In this document: positions 10,390 through 19,180 of the stretch, in pieces
Layout: each line of letters starts with the position of its first letter
Numbering within the stretch: the first letter of the stretch is position 1
Origin: Blastococcus sp. MG754426
GTDB lineage: Bacteria > Actinomycetota > Actinomycetes > Mycobacteriales > Geodermatophilaceae
Direction: 5' to 3'
Assembly (NCBI RefSeq): GCF_021699055.1
Contig: NZ_SSXC01000018.1
Coordinates: forward strand, 1-59,734
Length of the DNA: 59,734 bases
Notes under the pieces: generated by a model
Database searches by the model: none
Seen by the model: only the letters and a program-made list of their open reading frames with translations
What the model was told of the DNA's origin: nothing
Program-made: the position numbers and the translations under genes

Positions 10390-12549
10390 CTACCGGGCAC
10401 CGGCCTTCTCCGGCTCGCCGCTCCACTCAGTAGGCGCACCGGACTCCGGTCGCCCTACGCCAGCTGACATCGTGACCTCGGCGGGCGACTGTGGGGGCAG
10501 CCCCGCTGCCTCATAAGCCTGGGCGGCGTCGAGGGTCTCAGCGGCCAGCAGCGCCTGGGCGAGGCGGTCGAGGCGGTCCCGATGCTCGGCCAAGGTGGCG
10601 CGGGCTTGGGCGTAGCACTCGTCGAGGATGCGCCGCACCTCGGCGTCGACCAGCTCACGGGTGGCCGGCGCCGGTCCGGCGCCGTCCATAGCTAGCGGCT
10701 GCTCGGTGCGGGGATCGGGCAGCACCGAGACCGGTCCGACGGCGTCGGACATGCCCCACCGGCCGACCATCTGCCGGGCGATCTTGGTGGCCTGTTCTAG
10801 GTCGTTTTCCGCACCGGTGGTGATGTCGCCGTAGGCGAGGTCCTCGGCGGCTCGACCGCCGAGCGCGCCGATGATGCGGCCCTGCAAGTAGCGGCGGCTG
10901 TATCCGTAGCGGTCGGTCTCAGGGCTTTGCAGGGTGACGCCGAGCGCCATGCCGCGCGGGATGATCGAGATCTTGCGGACCGGGTCCGCGCCCGGGGTCA
11001 GCATGCCGAGCAGCGCATGGCCGGACTCGTGATAGGCGGTGCGTTCCCGCTCCTCGGGGGTGAGCAGGATCTTGCGCTCCGCGCCGAGGACGATCTTCTC
11101 CAGGGCGTCGGTGAAGTCGGCCATCTGCACCCGCTCGTGGTCGCGCCGGGCGGCGAGCAGGGCGGCCTCGTTGACCAGGTTGCGCAGGTCGGCGCCGACC
11201 ATGCCAGGGGTGGCGGTGGCGAGCACGGTGAGGTCGACGTCGTCGCCGAGTGGGACACCGCGGGTGTGCACGGTGAGGATCTGCTGCCGGCCGGTGGTGT
11301 CGGGCGGGTTGACCATGACCCGGCGGTCGAACCGGCCGGCCCGCAGCAGCGCGGGGTCGAGGATCTCCGGGCGGTTGGTGGCCGCCATGACCACGACGCC
11401 TTCGCTGCCGTCGAAGCCGTCCATCTCGGTCAGGATCTGGTTGAGGGTCTGCTCGCGCTCGTCGTGCCCGCCCACGGCCGCGCCGCTGCCGCGGGCCCGG
11501 CCGATCGCATCGAGCTCGTCGATGAAGATGATCGCCGGGGCGTTCTTCTTGGCCTGCTCGAACAGGTCGCGCACCCGGCTGGCGCCGACGCCGACGATCA
11601 TCTCGATGAACTCGGCGGCGGACACGGAGAAGAACGGCACCCCGGCCTCGCCGGCGACCGCGCGGGCAAGCAGCGTCTTGCCCGTACCCGGTGGCCCGCT
11701 CAGCAGCACACCCTTGGGCACGCGGGCGCCCAGGCGGCGGTAGCGGTCGGGGTTGCGCAGGAAGTCGACGATCTCCCGGACCTCCTCCTCCACGTCGTCG
11801 ATACCTGCGACGTCATCGAAGGTGGTCCGTGGTCCGGCCTCGGGGCTGTAGCGGCGCGCTTTGGACTTGCCCAGTCCCATCCCGGCGCCAAGTCCGGCGC
11901 CGGCGGCCGAGCGACGGGCCAGCCAGACGAACAGGGCGACGAGCAGGATGGTGGGGCCGAAGCCGAACAGCAGCTGCTGCCAGACCGGGACCCGGTCCGG
12001 CGGCTCGGCGTTGACCGTCACGTTCTCCCGCAGCAGCAGGCTCATCAGTCCGTCGTCGGCGAACGACGGTCGCTCGGTGGTGAAAAGTGTCGAGCTCCGC
12101 GGCTGCCCGCCCAACTGCGGCAAGGCGCCCTCGTCGGATCGCGACTCCTGATTGTCTGGCGGATAGGTCACCGCTTCCTCGAAGCGGCCCTCGATGGTGT
12201 CCCCGACGGTGGTGACCTCCGCGACGTTGCCGGCTTCCACCTGTTCACGGAAGACGGTGTAGGGCACATCGAGCCGTTGTGGCGGGGCCAGCAGCAGACC
12301 GGACAGCAGCCAGTTCACCACCAGGAGTCCAGCGAGCACGAGCCAGAATCGACTGCCGCCGGGGCGACGCCAGCTGTCGGTCCACCGGTCGGACTCGGTG
12401 TCCGGGCGCGCTCCCTCCACCCGCCACGGCGGACGCCATCGCAGGCCGTTGCCTGCGTCCTGTTCGCGCTGCTCGCGCCGGTTAAGCCCGGAGCCACGGT
12501 CGACGACTTCTTCCTGCCGGCCGGTCACTCGTGCGCCCCCTTTCGACAT
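10390..12549 (-). CDS. ftsH: ATP-dependent zinc metalloprotease FtsH
   Basis: A membrane-anchored AAA+ protease that degrades damaged membrane and short-lived proteins. The 719-residue product has TM1 ([20 protein letters not shown]), an extracytoplasmic segment of about 100 residues, TM2 ([15 protein letters not shown]), Walker A GPPGTGKT, Walker [12 protein letters not shown], the second region of homology with [14 protein letters not shown], and the zinc motif HESGH. ATG 12549 starts the MSKGGARV segment after GGTCGGGGA; an upstream in-frame start at 12813 would add 88 poorly conserved residues. The adjacent terC, Hsp20 and Bpa genes suggest a protein-quality-control cargo rather than the housekeeping ftsH locus, which is usually next to hpt/tilS/folE. 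Confidence 0.93.
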   Translation of the reverse strand: MSKGGARVTGRQEEVVDRGSGLNRREQREQDAGNGLRWRPPWRVEGARPDTESDRWTDSWRRPGGSRFWLVLAGLLVVNWLLSGLLLAPPQRLDVPYTVFREQVEAGNVAEVTTVGDTIEGRFEEAVTYPPDNQESRSDEGALPQLGGQPRSSTLFTTERPSFADDGLMSLLLRENVTVNAEPPDRVPVWQQLLFGFGPTILLVALFVWLARRSAAGAGLGAGMGLGKSKARRYSPEAGPRTTFDDVAGIDDVEEEVREIVDFLRNPDRYRRLGARVPKGVLLSGPPGTGKTLLARAVAGEAGVPFFSVSAAEFIEMIVGVGASRVRDLFEQAKKNAPAIIFIDELDAIGRARGSGAAVGGHDEREQTLNQILTEMDGFDGSEGVVVMAATNRPEILDPALLRAGRFDRRVMVNPPDTTGRQQILTVHTRGVPLGDDVDLTVLATATPGMVGADLRNLVNEAALLAARRDHERVQMADFTDALEKIVLGAERKILLTPEERERTAYHESGHALLGMLTPGADPVRKISIIPRGMALGVTLQSPETDRYGYSRRYLQGRIIGALGGRAAEDLAYGDITTGAENDLEQATKIARQMVGRWGMSDAVGPVSVLPDPRTEQPLAMDGAGPAPATRELVDAEVRRILDECYAQARATLAEHRDRLDRLAQALLAAETLDAAQAYEAAGLPPQSPAEVTMSAGVGRPESGAPTEWSGEPEKAGAR

Positions 12550-12691
12550 TCCCCGACCACTGGGCGGCTGCCGCCAGCCCGAGGCTGCCTCCTGCCGGAC
12601 ACCCACTGTCCACAGGCGTCGATGTGGAAGAGATAGCCCGGCGGAGGGGCTCACTAACACCACATCGGCGGCGCCGCAACCGGTCTCTCCA

Positions 12692-13708
12692 TCAGGCATC
12701 CGCACGAGAGGGCGCGGACTCCCGGTCACCTGACCGTTCGTGCAGCGAGCCGGCGTGGGCGCGCGCGTCCGGGTCCCGACGGACCTTGAGCACGCTGGCG
12801 ATGGTGGCGACAAGCAGGATGACCACGATGACGACCAGCGAATGCCAGGTGGGGACCTCGGGCACGCGGTCGTCCACGGTGTGTCCCCAGTGCAGGATCA
12901 GCTTGGCGCCGATGAAGGCGAGGATGACCGCCAGCCCGGTGGACAGGTAGACGAGCCGGTCGAGTAGACCCTTCACCAGGAAGTACAGCGCCCGCAGACC
13001 GAGCAGCGCGAAGGCGTTGGCCGCAAAAACGAGGTAAGGCTCCCGCGTCACGCCGAACACCGCCGGAATGGAGTCCAGGGCGAACAGCAGATCCGTTCCG
13101 CCGATGGCGAGCAGGACCAGCAGCAGGGGTGTGGCCACCCGTCGCCCGTCGATCCGGACGAGCAGCCTGCCGTCGACGTACTCATCGGTCAGGGGCAGCG
13201 TGCGGCGGGCGAGCCGGACGATGCCGTTGTCCTTCACTTCAGGGTCCTCGTTGCGGTGTCGGTACAACTGCACGGCCGTCCACAGCAGCAGCACCCCAAA
13301 CAACAGGAACATGAAGGAGAACAGGCTCAGCAATGCCGCGCCGATGGCGATGAAGACGGCCCGCATTACCAGGGCAGCGATGATGCCGAAGGTCAGCACC
13401 TTGTGTTGATGCTGCTCGGGAACTGCGAACGCTGTCATGATCACGGCGAAGACGAACAGATTGTCGACCGACAGGCTCTTCTCCAGGATGTAGCCAGCGA
13501 AGTACTGCGTTCCGTACTCCCCGCCCGCCCACGCCGTGAAGACAAATCCGAAGACCACCGCCACGGCAATGTAGAAGACAGACCACGCCACCGCCTCGCG
13601 GAATCTGACCGCGTGCGGCCGCGCCGCGGCCATTGCCAGGTCCAGCGCCAACAGCGCCACGATCACCCCGACGGTGAGGACCCAGACGCTCACGCTGATC
13701 TGCAGCAT
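12692..13708 (-). CDS. TerC/Alx family membrane protein
   Basis: A 338-residue integral membrane protein with about nine hydrophobic segments. The conserved intramembrane acidic motifs of TerC are present: LLALDLAMAA, KSLSVDNLFVFAV and LFALDSIPAVFGV. Family members act in tellurite resistance, alkaline-pH response and manganese export during metalation of exported proteins. ATG 13708 follows GGAGGTCGGG; the in-frame codon at 13771 is less likely. In other bacteria alx-type genes sit behind a yybP-ykoY manganese riboswitch; that consensus was not recognised here, but the leader contains a long-range 12-bp inverted repeat. Confidence 0.9.
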   Translation of the reverse strand: MLQISVSVWVLTVGVIVALLALDLAMAAARPHAVRFREAVAWSVFYIAVAVVFGFVFTAWAGGEYGTQYFAGYILEKSLSVDNLFVFAVIMTAFAVPEQHQHKVLTFGIIAALVMRAVFIAIGAALLSLFSFMFLLFGVLLLWTAVQLYRHRNEDPEVKDNGIVRLARRTLPLTDEYVDGRLLVRIDGRRVATPLLLVLLAIGGTDLLFALDSIPAVFGVTREPYLVFAANAFALLGLRALYFLVKGLLDRLVYLSTGLAVILAFIGAKLILHWGHTVDDRVPEVPTWHSLVVIVVILLVATIASVLKVRRDPDARAHAGSLHERSGDRESAPSRADA

Positions 13709-13778
13709 CCCGACCTCCAGCGACTCGCTCGGAAATCTCCCATCCCGACAAGACTCTCGGATCACCCACAAGGGTCGT

Positions 13779-13869
13779 CGGCACCTACCGCACGGACCCT
13801 GTGATCAGGTGACAACGGCATTGCACTCGGAGTCAGTCGAACAACGATGAGCGCGCCCGGTAGGTGCCG
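13779..13869. repeat. 12-bp perfect long-range inverted repeat in the terC leader
   Basis: CGGCACCTACCG (13779-13790) and CGGTAGGTGCCG (13858-13869) are exact reverse complements separated by 67 bases, in the region that would be the 5' leader of terC. Pairing would close a multi-branched RNA of about 90 bases. It could instead be a pair of protein sites or a remnant of a small inverted-repeat element. Confidence 0.45.
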
Positions 13870-13922
13870 CGTCGCTCAACCCGGACGCTCGGCGTACTCG
13901 CGTGTAGGGGACGGTTCGACGA

Positions 13923-14004
13923 ACGGTAGCCTAAGTGCCCGACCGACGGTAGCCTAAGCAGGCGACAAACGGTCGCTTAGCGGGCCGGCGCGCGGTAGCA
14001 CAGG
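13923..14004 (+). repeat. four iterated 23-bp direct repeats
   Basis: ACGGTAGCCTAAG occurs at 13923 and 13946, then ACGGTCGCTTAG at 13969 and GCGGTAGCACAGG at 13992. The start-to-start spacing is exactly 23 bases each time, about two helical turns, so bound proteins would lie on one DNA face. The array ends 37 bases before the DUF4143 ATPase gene. It resembles iterons, a cooperative operator, or transposase-binding sites of an element end. It does not share sequence with the repeat array at 28174-28267. Confidence 0.75.
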
Positions 14005-14041
14005 ACCATGACCTGCCGCTACGCCAAGCCCCGGAGGAGGA

Positions 14042-15328
14042 GTGGTGCCGCCGTACCGACGCCGGGTCGTCGACAATGAACTCGACCAGCTGCTAGCCGG
14101 TGTTGCAGCCGTCAGCCTTGATGGCCCCAAAGGGGTAGGCAAGACCGCTACTGCCTCCCGCCGAGCCGCGACGGTGTTCGCCCTCGACGACCCGGCCACC
14201 GCCGAGCTGGTGCGCGCCGATCCCGCGCGGCTGACGGCCGGCGCACCGCCAACCTTGGTTGACGAATGGCAGCGATACCCCACCTCCTGGGATGTCGTGC
14301 GCCGAGCCGTCGACGCCGACAACTCGGCCGGCCGGTTCCTGCTCACCGGGTCCGCCTCACCACAAACACCGACCACGCACTCAGGAGCAGGGCGGATCGT
14401 CGGAATCCGGATGCGGCCGCTCACCTTGCCTGAACGAGGGGCAACCAGCCCGACGGTCTCCCTAGCGGCCCTGCTTGCCAGCACGACCAGCGCACCAGCT
14501 GTGATCACCGGGACGAGCAGCATGGGGCTGGAGCAGTACACCGGGGAGATCGTCACCGGCGGGTTCCCCGGCATGCGCGCCTCCAGCGACCGCGTCCAGC
14601 GGGCCCTGCTCGGCTCCTACGTCGATCGCATCGTTGACCGCGACTTCCCCGAGGCGGGCCTGGCGGTGCGCAACCCGGCCCTCCTGCGTCGCTGGCTGGC
14701 CGCCTATGCCGCTGCGACGGCGACCACCGCCTCCTACGAGGCGATCCGCGATGCGGCGACGGCTGGCCATGCGAACAAGCCGGCCAAGACGACGACCATC
14801 CCCTACCAGGACACTCTGGAGCGCATCTGGATCTCCGATCCGCTACCGGCGTGGATTCCGACCCGCAACCACCTGCACCGGCTCACGCAAGCCCCCAAGC
14901 ACCACCTAGCCGACCCGGGACTGGCCGTGGCACTGACCGGCTCGTCGGCAGCCGATCTTCTTGATGGCCGCAATCCCAGCCAGCCCATCCCCCGGGACGG
15001 CACCTTCCTCGGCGCCCTGTTCGAATCGCTGGTCGCCCTGCACGTCCGGGTATTCGCCCAAGCCGCAGAAGCCAGAGTTGCCCACCTGCGCACCAAGGGC
15101 GGTGAGCGGGAGATCGATTTCATCGTCACCGGGCCCACCGGTCGTGTCCTTGCCCTGGAGGTGAAGTTGACGCATGCGGTGTCCGACAGCGACGTCCGGC
15201 ACCTGCGCTGGCTCGCCGAGCAACTCGGGCCGGACTTGGTCGACGCTGCCGTGATCACCACCGGCCCCGACGCCTACCGGCGCGCCGACGGCATCGCTGT
15301 CGTGCCGCTGGCGCTGCTCGGCCCGTGA
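14042..15328 (+). CDS. DUF4143 ATPase (AAA domain plus nuclease-like C-terminal domain)
   Basis: 428 residues. The N-terminal AAA domain has Walker A DGPKGVGKTATA and Walker B TLVDEWQR. The C-terminal DUF4143 region contains GEREIDFIVTGPTGRVLALEVKLTH, cited as E-IDF followed by ALEVK, a PD-(D/E)XK-like core. The family is widespread, often mobile or horizontally acquired, and of unclear function. Start choice is open: GTG at 14042 and GTG at 14045 both follow GGAGGAGG. It is preceded by the 23-bp repeat array, which may be its operator, and followed 157 bases later by bpa on the same strand. Confidence 0.87.
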   Translation: MVPPYRRRVVDNELDQLLAGVAAVSLDGPKGVGKTATASRRAATVFALDDPATAELVRADPARLTAGAPPTLVDEWQRYPTSWDVVRRAVDADNSAGRFLLTGSASPQTPTTHSGAGRIVGIRMRPLTLPERGATSPTVSLAALLASTTSAPAVITGTSSMGLEQYTGEIVTGGFPGMRASSDRVQRALLGSYVDRIVDRDFPEAGLAVRNPALLRRWLAAYAAATATTASYEAIRDAATAGHANKPAKTTTIPYQDTLERIWISDPLPAWIPTRNHLHRLTQAPKHHLADPGLAVALTGSSAADLLDGRNPSQPIPRDGTFLGALFESLVALHVRVFAQAAEARVAHLRTKGGEREIDFIVTGPTGRVLALEVKLTHAVSDSDVRHLRWLAEQLGPDLVDAAVITTGPDAYRRADGIAVVPLALLGP

Positions 15329-15400
15329 CGCACCGACCACGCGGACCGCGGCCACGCCCGAACACAGCGGGACTGTCGTCGGAGAGGCGCGAACAACGGA

Positions 15401-15424
15401 CTGAACTGATAGGTCTAGTTCAAG
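15401..15424. promoter_or_regulatory. HAIR-like dyad upstream of bpa
   Basis: On the minus strand the arms read CTTGAACT and AGTTCAG around about 9 bases, centred some 70 bases before the bpa start. The outer half-sites resemble the HspR operator HAIR (CTTGAGT-N7-ACTCAAG) but are not identical and the spacing is longer. Control by the HspR-like protein at 16.7 kb is a guess from sequence likeness and location. Confidence 0.35.
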
Positions 15425-15485
15425 GAAGAGGCTACGTCGCCTCCAACGCGGCCAGTAACCGTCCAGTACGAGATGGGATGAAGGC

Positions 15486-16049
15486 ATGACTGTTCCGGCC
15501 AACGGAAGCACGCGTCCTCAGCAGGGCCTTGTCGTGGGGCCCGACGGCCGACCGGAAGATGCCGCCGATGCACCATCATCGCCCGCGGCCAACGGCGCCA
15601 ACGGCGATCATGACGGCCTTGCCCAGGTCGCCGACCTGGTGGCCGAGCCGGCCAAGATCATGCGGATCGGCACCATGATCAAGCAACTACTGGAGGAGGT
15701 CCGGACTGCTCCGCTAGACGAGGCCAGCCGCAATCGGCTCCGCGACATTCACTCCCGGTCGATCCGCGAGTTGGAGGCGGGCCTCTCGCCGGAGCTGCGG
15801 CAGGAGCTGGAGCGGATCAGCCTGCCGCTCAGAGAGGACGCCACGCCGTCCGACGCCGAGCTGCGCATCGCCCAAGCCCAACTGGTCGGCTGGCTGGAAG
15901 GAGTCTTCCACGGCATCCAGACGGCCTTGTTCGCCCAGCAGATGGCCGCCCGCGCACAACTGGAGGAAATGCGCCGGCGAGCGGTGCTGAACGCCATGCC
16001 ACATCCCCAGCAGCCAGACATCCGTCCCGGCGGCGGCCAGTACCTGTAG
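15486..16049 (+). CDS. bpa: bacterial proteasome activator Bpa/PafE
   Basis: 187 residues, strongly matching the actinobacterial proteasome activator family. The conserved block starts at AEPAKIMRIGTMIKQLLEEV and continues through PLDEASRNRLRDIH, SDAELRIAQAQLVGWLEG and FHGIQTALFAQQMAARAQL. The last four residues are GQYL, the motif that docks into the 20S proteasome and opens its gate. Bpa forms a 12-mer ring and feeds unfolded proteins to the proteasome without ATP; in Mycobacterium tuberculosis one substrate is the heat-shock repressor HspR. Here it lies next to an HspR-like gene and an hsp20, which suggests a compact heat-shock circuit. It may be a second copy besides a core-genome bpa (not testable here). 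Confidence 0.93.
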   Translation: MTVPANGSTRPQQGLVVGPDGRPEDAADAPSSPAANGANGDHDGLAQVADLVAEPAKIMRIGTMIKQLLEEVRTAPLDEASRNRLRDIHSRSIRELEAGLSPELRQELERISLPLREDATPSDAELRIAQAQLVGWLEGVFHGIQTALFAQQMAARAQLEEMRRRAVLNAMPHPQQPDIRPGGGQYL

Positions 16050-16675
16050 GAAGGCGCGGGCCCGGCGGAGCGACCCACCGTCGCGTTGCGCGTCACCGCA
16101 GGTTGCGCTCACCACGGGATCGGGGCGGCTCGCCCCTTTCACGGGCGCGAGGGGCGACATGGCGCCCATGCTCTGCGGTCGCTAACCAATGTCAGCGGCT
16201 CAGACGGACAGGGCAACCTCCACCCGAGGGCCGTCTACGCGTAGGTGTCCTCGACTCTGCCAGTGGACCTGGGCATGGGCCAGCCGCAGGGATCTGACGT
16301 CCCCGACGCAGAGACGGCCGTGGAGACCTCCCCCGGGCCTCCTGTGGCGACACCCTGCGGCGGCCGGCGGTAGCGAAAGCGCAACATGGGCGATCTCCAT
16401 CAGCCGGCTCGCCTTCTTCGCCTAGCGGCGTGGCGTTCAGTCCGAGGACAGCGACGCTATGAGTGCCCGTCGATTGTCGATGGGCCATTGATCCCACCTT
16501 TGATCAGCCGATCCGTTGCATGGCGTTCGACGGCGAACTCACTTGCCTTGTCCAGCGACGGCGCCGGTCGACTGAAGAGCAGGACCGGGATGGAGAGGCC
16601 CCCTACCTTCGCCCGGGGTGAGCGTGCGCCGCCGGCACTCGCTGGAGCCGCTGACCGAGCAACCGCAGACTCGCC
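16050..16675. other. 626-base gap with no convincing gene
   Basis: Lies between two convergent genes, bpa and the MerR regulator. Several frames are open in both directions (for example 16192-16497 minus), but none shows a family motif, a ribosome site or consistent codon preference. It may hold decayed coding sequence. No strong terminator hairpin was found. Confidence 0.5.
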
Positions 16676-17092
16676 TTAGACGAGCCCGCCCGCGGAGGGC
16701 AAGAGCCCGGCCGGGGAGCCAACCGTCCCCCGCGAACGAGGCGACAACTCCGAGCGCGGCCGGTTCAGACTGGCCCGCAGCCGATCGCCATCGGCCCGGG
16801 CATCGGCGAGATCAGCCTGGGCATCAGCGAGCTGGTCCTGAAGCTGGACGATGGCTCCCGCAGAAGCGACTGGATGCCCGTCGTCGATCAGCTCGCGAAT
16901 GCGCGCGGCCAAGGTCAGTTGCTCTCGCGAGTACCGGCGATGGCCGCCGGGAGAGCGCTGCGGATGCAGCACACCGGAACTGTCGAGGCTACGGAGAAAG
17001 GCTGGCTGCACGCTCAGCAGCTCGGCGGCCTGACTCATTGTCAACGAGGGGTACTGCGGATCGTCGAGCCGACGCAGCGGATCCTCACCCAT
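16676..17092 (-). CDS. HspR-like MerR-family regulator
   Basis: 138 residues. The MerR-type winged helix spans about residues 17-70: LTMSQAAELLSVQPAFLRSL, then GVLHPQRSPGGHRRYSREQL, with the wing RSPGGHRRYS typical of HspR and related proteins. A coiled-coil follows (LQDQLADAQADLADARADGD). HspR-type proteins repress chaperone genes and are relieved by heat. ATG 17092 follows AAAGGAGGTG. It lies 74 bases downstream of hsp20 copy 2 on the same strand, so the two are probably one operon with autoregulation. DNA targets are unproved; a dyad at 17702-17724 is a candidate. Confidence 0.85.
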   Translation of the reverse strand: MGEDPLRRLDDPQYPSLTMSQAAELLSVQPAFLRSLDSSGVLHPQRSPGGHRRYSREQLTLAARIRELIDDGHPVASAGAIVQLQDQLADAQADLADARADGDRLRASLNRPRSELSPRSRGTVGSPAGLLPSAGGLV

Positions 17093-17166
17093 GGGCCTGC
17101 ACACCTCCTTTCCAACAGCGGAGGGGCCGAGCCCAGTGAGTTCGGCCCCTGCGACCGGGCATGCGA

Positions 17167-17667
17167 TCAGGCCTCGACAGCCTTGTCGGTCGACTCGGCC
17201 GCCTCCCCCTCGATGGTCCTGTGCTCCATCTTCGCCGGGGCATCGGCGCGAGTAACGGTGATCTTGCGGGCCCGAGCCTTCTCCGCAACCGGAATGCTCA
17301 CCGTGAGCACGCCGTCGTGGTAGCTGGCCTCCAGCCGATCGGTGTCCAGGCTCTTGCCCAGCACCAACTGCCGGGAGTAGCGGCCATACGGCCTCTCGGC
17401 GATCGCCCACTCCGCGTTCTCCAGCTGCGGTACCGAGCGCTCCGCGGTGATGGTGAGCTGGGTGCCCTCCACGGAGACGTCGATCGAGCCCGGGTCCACG
17501 CCAGGCAGGTCGAAGTGCGCCACGAAGTTGTCGCCGACTTTGTAGGCGTCCATCGGCATGCCCGCAAGGGGGTGGGCAGTCGCGCCCGTCCTGCCGGCGA
17601 GCTGGTCCAGCGCCCGGAAGGCAGCGGACGTGGCGGCGAGCGGGTCATAGGCGGTCAGCATCGCCAT
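17167..17667 (-). CDS. Hsp20/alpha-crystallin small heat-shock protein (second copy)
   Basis: 166 residues. The alpha-crystallin domain runs from about residue 40 (MDAYKVGDNFVAHFDLPGVD) through the GRYSRQLVLGKSLDTDRLEA and GVLTVSIPVAEKARARKI strands. It differs clearly from copy 1: the N-terminal region is shorter on charged residues (ATSAAFRALDQLAGR) and the tail is acidic without a clear IXI motif. It is a chaperone that binds unfolding proteins without ATP. GGAGGTTG precedes the ATG. First gene of the probable hsp20-merR operon, and close to bpa, so unfolded proteins it holds could be passed to the proteasome (inference). Confidence 0.92.
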   Translation of the reverse strand: MAMLTAYDPLAATSAAFRALDQLAGRTGATAHPLAGMPMDAYKVGDNFVAHFDLPGVDPGSIDVSVEGTQLTITAERSVPQLENAEWAIAERPYGRYSRQLVLGKSLDTDRLEASYHDGVLTVSIPVAEKARARKITVTRADAPAKMEHRTIEGEAAESTDKAVEA

Positions 17668-17701
17668 CGAAGTGCAACCTCCAATCGCGTCGTTACGACT
17701 A

Positions 17702-17724
17702 CCACGGAGCCAATTCTCCAGTGG
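17702..17724. promoter_or_regulatory. imperfect dyad upstream of hsp20 copy 2
   Basis: CCACGGAG and CTCCAGTGG flank CCAATT; the arms pair except for a one-base bulge. Centred about 46 bases before the start codon of hsp20 copy 2, it is placed where an operator would lie. It shares no sequence with the dyad of copy 1. Confidence 0.35.
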
Positions 17725-17881
17725 CGGCTGCAGATTACCGAGCTGGCTGCGAGCGTAAACACGTGGCGTGCCAACGCGTCTGAGGCCTCGGCGGCGACTC
17801 AGGCATGCCCGTGGCCGACACGGCGGCTTTCCGGGTCATCGTCCTCGGTGGGACAAGACATCCTGAGGGCGCCTGTCTCGT

Positions 17882-18220
17882 TCAGCCGGCGGTCGAGGCG
17901 CGGCCGGCGGCCGGGCCGGAGACTGCGCGCAGGTTTGGATACCGCAACAGCTTCCACTCCAGCAGGCCGATCATGGCGTGCTCTCCGCGCGTTCGCGCGG
18001 CGTCCAGCTGACGCTCCAGCGAGCGACGTTCCCGCCCGTAGAGGTCTCGATGCGCTCGCCCACAGAACAGCGGCTGGCGGCCTGACCCTTCGCTGCGGAA
18101 CTTCAGCCGCCGGGTGCACCACGGGTACATGCAGGCAGCCTTAGGAGCTTCCAGAGGGGGCCAGTCACGCCGAACGGAGTCGTCACTTGTCAGACTTTGG
18201 GCCACCGGTTCTCCCAGCAT
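17882..18220 (-). CDS. small putative zinc-finger protein
   Basis: 112 residues from ATG 18220. A C-x4-C ... C-x3-H arrangement (CMYPWC, then FCGRAH) about 20 residues apart is followed by a basic helix (DLYGRERRSLERQLDAAR). It resembles the small FCSxxC-type zinc-binding proteins seen in actinobacterial mobile regions. No ribosome site is clear, and the frame remains open upstream to 18361. The family is not firmly recognised, and function is unknown. It marks the transition from stress genes to the transposon. Confidence 0.45.
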   Translation of the reverse strand: MLGEPVAQSLTSDDSVRRDWPPLEAPKAACMYPWCTRRLKFRSEGSGRQPLFCGRAHRDLYGRERRSLERQLDAARTRGEHAMIGLLEWKLLRYPNLRAVSGPAAGRASTAG

Positions 18221-19180
18221 TGAGCGGGTCAAGATGCAGGTAAGAGCCCATACTAACTCACCTGGGCGCGCGTTGAATCGGTTGAGCTGCGCGCGATGAA
18301 CTGAAGCCGGCCTGGCCTCGGGCGGGTGACTGCGTAACCAACTCCGCATACATCGTGTCAAGCAGATGGCCCTCGGTGGGCGCCAACGCCTCGTGCCCCA
18401 GCGCGTTGAACGCCATCGCCTACGCGCGCTGAACCGTCCCGACCTGTGATAGGACTGGACTCACTCGCGTAGACGAGCACGCAGCCGAGGACTCAGAGGA
18501 GGAGCCGCGCCACCAACCCGCACCGCGGCCGCGTAGTACCGGCCACAGCCCGCCGCCAGAGCCAGCGGCTACTCCGGCTCTTCGCCCCCGCTATGGGGCG
18601 GAAAGACGTGGGGCGCCTGCGATCGCGACTCGCAGACGCCCCGTGCAGACCACTCCGTCGGTCGTCAACCCACAGAGAAGTGATCTTGCATGCCCATTTT
18701 TGCTGACCAGCCGGCCAGTTGGCAACCCCGCGTCACTGCTGGCACCGTGGCTTTCCGAATCGAGACGCTGCCCGCGTCCCGGACGGTCGCCCCCGCGCTG
18801 CCAGCGGGCAATCAGCCCGCCCGACAGCACGACCTCACCGCCTGCCCGACTGCGGAACGAACTGCAGCTCTACGGGAGTGGAGGGCCATCGATAGCTCCG
18901 GCCGCCCAGCCCCTCGCCGGTCGGGCTGCACCACCGCGAGGGTCACGTCCCGCACGGACCCGAACGGCGTGGTCGCGGGATCGCCAGCCGTTCAGCCGCA
19001 GAGCAGCGTCCTCCCTGCGGGTGAGCCGTTCACGCTCCGTGCTCAGTATCTGACCAGCAGCTTCCGTCTCTACTTTGTGATCTTCGGTGAGACCGCGGCG
19101 CGACCCGCACCAGCCAACCGGCCACAGCCGTCGCCGTCCCTGGGCCCGGACGCCACCAGCCCCGGCGGCTTGCCTTCAGG
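18221..19180. other. long gap before the transposition genes; expected element end not recognised
   Basis: About 960 bases without a convincing gene. A frame at 18690-19193 (plus) is open but low in complexity, without a clear ribosome site or domain. The stretch contains a strong hairpin at 18610-18642 and one isolated TGAGACCG at 19088-19095 that mirrors the outermost repeat of the array near nrdJ, but no 22-bp series accompanies it. Tn7-family ends normally lie just upstream of the tnsA gene, so this is where a second end would be expected. Confidence 0.5.
18610..18642. repeat. 13-bp hairpin upstream of the transposition operon
   Basis: GGGGCGCCTGCGA and TCGCAGACGCCCC pair with one mismatch around a 7-base loop. 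It may be a terminator for the region to the left or a structured leader of the transposition genes about 540 bases downstream. No T tract follows. Confidence 0.45.

Noticed and set aside
13709-13870. yybP-ykoY manganese riboswitch upstream of terC
   Set aside because: The conserved core was not recognised; only a long-range inverted repeat is visible.
13923-14004. The 23-bp repeats as the left end of the Tn7-like element
   Set aside because: The unit has no sequence likeness to the repeats at 28174-28267, whereas both ends of one element should share transposase sites.
16192-16497. Minus-strand frame of about 100 codons between bpa and the MerR gene
   Set aside because: Low-complexity Arg/Pro-rich translation with no family likeness or translation signal.
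19088-19095. TGAGACCG as a possible opposite end of the Tn7-like element
   Set aside because: It mirrors the outermost repeat, but no repeat series follows inward and the flanking bases do not match as a target duplication with those near nrdJ.
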